A stretch of DNA of 32,472 nt from Deltaproteobacteria bacterium (GTDB taxonomy: Bacteria > Desulfobacterota > GWC2-55-46). The notes below the pieces were generated by a model. The model was not told the DNA's origin. It was given only the letters and a program-made list of their open reading frames with translations, and did not search any database. Positions 27,732 to 32,472 of the stretch are shown in pieces. The translations under genes and the position numbers were made by a program. Each line of letters begins with the position of its first letter. The stretch's first letter is position 1. The DNA lies in contig JACREV010000048.1 of assembly GCA_016218095.1 (NCBI GenBank), positions 1 to 32,472 of the forward strand. The letters are read 5' to 3'.

Positions 27732-28928
27732 GTGAATATTAATAAGAAGCTCGCGGTCATAATGGCCGGGCTCCCGGCAAGGGGGAAGAGCTACCTGTCG
27801 CTCAGGCTCCAGAGGTACCTCGAATGGCAGGGGTACAGGGCGCGCATATTCAACGTCGGCGCGTACAGGAGGGAGTCCCTCGGGCCGGCGTCGTCCAAGA
27901 GCGACTTCTTCGACCCGAGGGAGAGCGCGTTCTCGCGCGAGAGGGAGAGGATAGCCAAGCGGTGCTTCGCCGACTTGGCCGGATGGCTTGAAAGCGGCGG
28001 GGAGGTCGCCATATACGACGCGACGAACGTGACCGCGTCGAGGAGGGCCTACCTTAAGGACGAGTGCGAACGGCGCGGCTTCGCCTTTGTCTTTGTCGAG
28101 AACATCTGCGACGACCCTGGGATAATCGAGAAGATAATATGGATAAAGCTAGAGCACAGCGCCGACTACACCGGGTTCGGCAGGGACGCCGCAAGGGCCG
28201 ATTTTACAAGGAGGCTCGGCCACTACGAGGGCGTATACGAGCCAGTGTCGGATGTGGCGCACATGAAGATCATCAACTTCGGGCTCTCGGTCGTAAGGGC
28301 CTACGGCCTCGGCAACCCGTTTCTCGACGAGATAGCGGATTTTCTCGGGGCCGTGAACCTCATGGACAAGGAGGTGTTCCTGACGCGCCACGGCGAGACG
28401 TATTTCAATTGCGAGGACAGGATAGGCGGGGACTCGCCCCTGACGGATAAGGGAGTCGAATACGCCGGAAGGCTCGCCGCCCATTTCAAGGGGAGAGACC
28501 TCGTGGTATTTACGAGCGCCAAGAGGCGCACGATCGAGACCGCTTCCTTTTTCGACTGCGAGCGGGTCGTGCTCCCCGAGTTGAACGAGATAAACTCGGG
28601 CCTCTGCGACGGCCTCTCGTACGCGGAGATAACTGAGATGCACCCGGAGGTGAGCGAGGCGCGGAGCGACGACAAGTTCAACTTCAGGTATCCCGGAGGC
28701 GAGTCCTACAGGGACTTGATCCAGAGGGTAAAGAAGGCGGTCATAAGGATAGAGGCCGAAAAGAGGGACGTACTCGTCATAGCCCACAGGGCCGTCAACC
28801 GCTGTCTCGTATCGTACTTCATCCCCACGCCCCCCGAAGAGGTCCCTTACATAGAGATGCCGCTCGACAGGATAATAAGGATCGCGCGCCTGAACGCCCA
28901 TTACGGGTGCGACTGGAAGGTGATATGA
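27732..28928 (+). CDS. Bifunctional 6-phosphofructo-2-kinase/fructose-2,6-bisphosphatase-like protein
   Basis: AVIMAGLPARGKSYLSLRLQRYLEWQG, FNVGAYRRE, VAIYDATNVTASRR, ENICDDP; then LTRHGETYFNCEDRIGGDSPLTDKG, LNEINSGLCDGLSYAEI, FRYPGGESYRDLIQRV, AHRAVNRCLVSYFI. GTG start at 27732 with GAAGGGGG RBS preferred over the TTG at 27669. Confidence 0.93.
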   Translation: MNINKKLAVIMAGLPARGKSYLSLRLQRYLEWQGYRARIFNVGAYRRESLGPASSKSDFFDPRESAFSRERERIAKRCFADLAGWLESGGEVAIYDATNVTASRRAYLKDECERRGFAFVFVENICDDPGIIEKIIWIKLEHSADYTGFGRDAARADFTRRLGHYEGVYEPVSDVAHMKIINFGLSVVRAYGLGNPFLDEIADFLGAVNLMDKEVFLTRHGETYFNCEDRIGGDSPLTDKGVEYAGRLAAHFKGRDLVVFTSAKRRTIETASFFDCERVVLPELNEINSGLCDGLSYAEITEMHPEVSEARSDDKFNFRYPGGESYRDLIQRVKKAVIRIEAEKRDVLVIAHRAVNRCLVSYFIPTPPEEVPYIEMPLDRIIRIARLNAHYGCDWKVI

Positions 28929-29207
28929 GCCTGGCCGCGTAAGACCTTCTTCCCTATCCGTCCCTCCGCCTCTCATTCGGGGAAAGCCGGATTCTGTTTT
29001 CTTTTGCCGGGCGATCCCCATTTTCCAAGTCATATTTCCCCCCTACAGGCGCGTCATTCAACGAGCCGTTTAGGGGGCGCCATCGCCCCGAGTTCTGTAA
29101 TCACGGTCACCGCCTTAATCCCCCGATGCATATAGAATTGCCCCTTGAGAGGACCGGCAGATCCGGGCATACCATGCAGATTTTTCGAAGAGGGGGGCTT
29201 TGAAAGT

Positions 29208-29534
29208 ATGCGGCACAGCAAAGTCATGGTCGAGGCCAGAGGGCCTATAAGGATAGTGGCCGCGCGGAGGTCTTCCAAGGTAGTCGAGTACGAGGTGAGG
29301 GAGTTCTCGGAGCCGGGGTCTATCCCGAACTGGTTCATGGGGGTGGTGCTGTTACTGCGCGACGAGATACAGGAAGACGAGAAGATAGTGGTCCACGACA
29401 AGATCATAAAGATAGTGAAGAAGACCCCGCTCGACAAGCTCGTCGACTGGGTGCGCCGCTTCAAGACCCATGGCGCCGGCGACGAAGGGGATGGGGACAA
29501 CGGGTCCGAGCGGGACGAGGCCTTTAAGAACTGA
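29208..29534 (+). CDS. Hypothetical protein
   Basis: MRHSKVMVEARGPIRIVAARRSSKVVEYEVREF...; ORF with a G-rich upstream region, closed by a strong terminator. Confidence 0.6.
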   Translation: MRHSKVMVEARGPIRIVAARRSSKVVEYEVREFSEPGSIPNWFMGVVLLLRDEIQEDEKIVVHDKIIKIVKKTPLDKLVDWVRRFKTHGAGDEGDGDNGSERDEAFKN

Positions 29535-29556
29535 GTACGGAGAGACCGGCCTCTCG

Positions 29557-29589
29557 ACGGCGCTCGGGCAACCGAGCGCCGTTTTTTTT
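29557..29589 (+). terminator. Rho-independent terminator
   Basis: ACGGCGCTCGG-GCAA-CCGAGCGCCGT, perfect 11-bp stem, followed by a T tract. Confidence 0.93.
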
Positions 29590-29619
29590 CCTCCAGCTCC
29601 CCCCGCCTTGCTCTAAATA

Positions 29620-29648
29620 TTGTAAAAACCGGATCGAAAAGGTATAAT
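29620..29648 (+). promoter_or_regulatory. Sigma70-type promoter
   Basis: TTGTAA, 17-nt spacer, TATAAT, 19 nt upstream of the ATG at 29668. Confidence 0.7.
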
Positions 29649-29667
29649 ACGCGTACACAGAAAACCC

Positions 29668-32472
29668 ATGAAGAACCTTTCTCTATCCCAGAAGGCCCTT
29701 TTGGCGGTCTTCATCATACTGCTCCCGATAACCCTCACCTTCGTCTACGGCTACAGGAAAAACAAGGAGCAGTTGAAGGGCGCGGTCCTCAAAGAGATGA
29801 CCGTCATAGCCGAGGCCTACGAGGGGCAGGTCCTGCAACACCTCGATGTCGTAAAGAGGCGTGTCGCGGGTCTCTCCGCCGACAAGTCGATAAAGGCGTT
29901 CGCTAGGGAGGCCGTTGCCGGAAAGAAAGGCTCCGCAGGGCGCTTGGCGTCCTATTTCATCAGTGAAAACGCCGAATACGGTATCGGCATAAAGACGATA
30001 AGCCTGATTTCCCCCGTTGGAAGGGTCCTCGCCTCGACCGACCCGTCCAGGGTCGGTCAGGACCGTGCTCTCAATGAGAGTTTCTTAAGGGGCTCCTCAA
30101 ATACCTCGATAGCCGAGGAGAAGAACATCGGCTCCGGCATCCCCGAGATCGCGATCTCCGCGCCGGTGCTCGACGGGGCCTCCGGCGGCCTCTTGGGCGT
30201 GATAACGGCCACGGTCCCCTTTTCAGATTTGAACCGCCTTCTAAGCGGCGAATCCAACAAGGAGCTCGGCGCCCTTTCATGGTCAAAGGGCAGGCACGAG
30301 ACCATGGAGGTATATCTCGTCAACCGCGACCGCGTCATGCTCACCGACTCGATATTCATCAAGGACGCGGCGATGAGGCAGAAGGCCGCCACCGACCCGG
30401 TCGGCAAGTGCCTGGAGGCCGGCATCGAGATGACGGGCTTCTACAAGGACTACAGGGGCATTGAGGTCGCCGGGGCATCGATGTGCTTCCCCGGGGTCGG
30501 CTGGACGCTCCTTGTCGAGACCGACGAGTCCGAGGTCGTGCGCCCGGCTGAAGAGATGCTCAAAAGCGCGGTCATAGGCGCGGCCATGGCCGGCATCCTC
30601 ATCATCGCGTTCTATATCCTGATCATAAGAAAGATGGTCAAGAGGGTCGGCAGGCTCGCCAAGGCCGCGGGCGAGATAGCCTCAGGCAACTACGACGTGG
30701 CCCTTCAGGTGAAATCTCTCGATGAGATAGGCGAGCTCAACATGGCCTTTAACACGATGGCCCGGGACATAAGGGAGAGGAACGCCGAGATCTTGATGGA
30801 AAAGGACAGGGCGCGCATGTACCTCGACCTCGCCGGCGTAGTCATCGTCGCCATCGGGCTCGATGAGAAAGTGAGGCTCATAAACAGGAAGGGGTGCGAT
30901 CTCCTGGGACTGCGCGCAGAGTACATAATAGGGTTGAACTGGTTCGAGAGCTTCGTCCCGGAGCATTCGCGCGAGGAGATGAGGGAGTGTTTCAGGAGGT
31001 ACCTTAAAGGCGAGGAGAAGACCGACTATTACGAAAAAGACATAGTGACGGCCGAGGGGGGAGTGAGGACCGTCGCCTGGCACAACACGGTCCTCCGGGA
31101 CCTGTCCGGCGCGGTCATAGGCACCCTCTCCTCCGGCGAGGACGTTACCGATAAGAGGAGGGCCGAGGAGGCCTTAAGGATATCCGAGAGAAAGTACAGG
31201 ACCATCCTCGATGAGTCGAGGGACGTCATATTCGTCGCCACACCCGATCTAAGGCTCATGGACCTGAACCCGGTGGCCGAGGAGGTCTTCGGGTACCGGC
31301 TCACGGAGCTCGTCGGAAAGCGCCTCGAAGGGTTGTTCATAGAGGAATCGGACCGGGAGAGGTTCAAGGGCGCGATCCGGGAAAGGGGGGAGGTCAAGGG
31401 GTTTGACGCGCGCGTGAGGAAAAAAGACGCTCAGGAGATATGGCTCTCGATCTCGGCCAGGCGCGTCGAGGAGACCGGCGGCCCCATATGCCGGGGCATA
31501 ATGCGCGACATAACGATGCATAAGCACCTCGAGGCCCAGCTCCTCCAGGCCCAGAAGATGGAGGCGGTGGGTCAGCTCACGGGGGGCATCGCCCACGACT
31601 TCAACAACATCCTTACGGCCATCATGAGCTCGGCGGGCCTCCTCGAGCTCATGCTCCCGGGTGAATCGAAGCAGATGCACTACGTCCGCCAGATCGTGTC
31701 GTCGGCGGAAAGGGCCTCGAACCTCACCCGCGGGCTCCTCGCCTTCAGCAGGAAGACGCTCGTGGAATTGAAACCCGTAAGGGTGAACGAGATAATAAGG
31801 AACACCGAGAGGCTCCTCTCCCGGCTCATAGGCGAGGACATCGACTTCAAGGTCTCGCTTACGGACGCCGACCCGGTGGTCACGGCCGACGTCTCCCAGA
31901 TAGAGCAGGTCCTCATGAACCTCGCCACTAACGCAAGGGACGCCATGCCCTCCGGGGGCGCGCTCTCCATCTCGACCGGGACGATAAGCCTCGCCCACGA
32001 GTCGATGAAGGAACAGGCCTACATGCGCCCCGGCGAATACGCTCTCATTACCGTCTCCGACACCGGCACAGGCATGGAGAGAAGGGTGGTCGAGAGGATC
32101 TTCGACCCGTTCTTCACGACAAAAGAGGTCGGCAAGGGCACCGGGCTCGGCCTCGCCATCGCCTACGGCATAATGAAACAGCACAACGGCTACATAAACG
32201 TCTACAGCGAGCCGGGGGTCGGAACCCAGTTCAAGCTGTATCTGCCTCTGGCCGGGATAAAGGCCGAAGAGGAGGATAAGATAAGGTCCGAGGCCCCCCA
32301 GGGCGGGACGGAGACGATACTCCTTGCCGAGGACGACGCGGAGGTGAGGAACCTCATAAAGGCCCTTCTCGAGGAGTTCGGCTACACGGTCATCGAGGCG
32401 GGAAACGGCGAGGAGGCGGTAAGGAAGTACGCGGAGCTGGGCAAAGATGTCGACTTGCTCGTCCTCGACGTC
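29668..32472 (+). CDS. Hybrid sensor histidine kinase (extracellular sensor-HAMP-PAS-PAS-HisKA-HATPase-REC), 3' truncated by window end
   Basis: My own translation from ATG 29668 stays open to 32472 (935 codons); absent from the ORF track because it has no stop in the window. TM1, periplasmic Cache-like region, [48 protein letters not shown] start [14 protein letters not shown]. Confidence 0.93.
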   Translation, partial: MKNLSLSQKALLAVFIILLPITLTFVYGYRKNKEQLKGAVLKEMTVIAEAYEGQVLQHLDVVKRRVAGLSADKSIKAFAREAVAGKKGSAGRLASYFISENAEYGIGIKTISLISPVGRVLASTDPSRVGQDRALNESFLRGSSNTSIAEEKNIGSGIPEIAISAPVLDGASGGLLGVITATVPFSDLNRLLSGESNKELGALSWSKGRHETMEVYLVNRDRVMLTDSIFIKDAAMRQKAATDPVGKCLEAGIEMTGFYKDYRGIEVAGASMCFPGVGWTLLVETDESEVVRPAEEMLKSAVIGAAMAGILIIAFYILIIRKMVKRVGRLAKAAGEIASGNYDVALQVKSLDEIGELNMAFNTMARDIRERNAEILMEKDRARMYLDLAGVVIVAIGLDEKVRLINRKGCDLLGLRAEYIIGLNWFESFVPEHSREEMRECFRRYLKGEEKTDYYEKDIVTAEGGVRTVAWHNTVLRDLSGAVIGTLSSGEDVTDKRRAEEALRISERKYRTILDESRDVIFVATPDLRLMDLNPVAEEVFGYRLTELVGKRLEGLFIEESDRERFKGAIRERGEVKGFDARVRKKDAQEIWLSISARRVEETGGPICRGIMRDITMHKHLEAQLLQAQKMEAVGQLTGGIAHDFNNILTAIMSSAGLLELMLPGESKQMHYVRQIVSSAERASNLTRGLLAFSRKTLVELKPVRVNEIIRNTERLLSRLIGEDIDFKVSLTDADPVVTADVSQIEQVLMNLATNARDAMPSGGALSISTGTISLAHESMKEQAYMRPGEYALITVSDTGTGMERRVVERIFDPFFTTKEVGKGTGLGLAIAYGIMKQHNGYINVYSEPGVGTQFKLYLPLAGIKAEEEDKIRSEAPQGGTETILLAEDDAEVRNLIKALLEEFGYTVIEAGNGEEAVRKYAELGKDVDLLVLDV

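Noticed and set aside
28149-29033. 294-aa minus-strand ORF
   Set aside because: Lies opposite the PFKFB-like gene, which is unambiguous; no domain signature.
31249-32184. 311-aa minus-strand ORF under the final kinase
   Set aside because: Same antisense-shadow pattern as 1010-1897 (near-identical opening 'MLFHYAV...[11 protein letters not shown]'), explained by the paralogous kinase core on the plus strand.

Overview
High-GC, gene-dense bacterial chromosomal window with about 28 supported CDSs and no rRNA, tRNA or CRISPR. It is probably from a Deltaproteobacteria-like or uncultivated lineage; that placement is a guess from gene content only. It opens and closes inside paralogous hybrid histidine kinases (both truncated by the window edges). 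Between them: an HD-GYP response regulator; a cytochrome b561-type protein with an OmpR/HK pair; a HAD-like mini-protein; a Cys-rich small protein; a stand-alone PD-(D/E)XK-like protein; an aldo/keto reductase; a low-GC Type II restriction-modification island (NotI-family endonuclease plus D12-class adenine methylase); pirin; Tpx; a lipoprotein; a rhomboid protease; a nicotinate phosphoribosyltransferase; a polysaccharide-type cluster (methyltransferase-GT2 fusion, SAM methyltransferase, TPR membrane protein); UspA; TatB and TatC; Wzz; a GalE-like epimerase; HrpB; and a complete eukaryote-type bifunctional PFK-2/FBPase-2. The leads I consider strongest are: (1) the NotI-like R-M pair, whose m6A-type methylase cannot protect a NotI site because that site has no adenine; (2) the PFKFB-like enzyme; (3) an inverted pair of tandem ~90-nt repeats at 12679-12966; (4) the lone winged-helix/PD-(D/E)XK-like protein; (5) a repeat-loaded segment between tatC and wzz. 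All functional calls come from motif recognition by eye; no database search was run.
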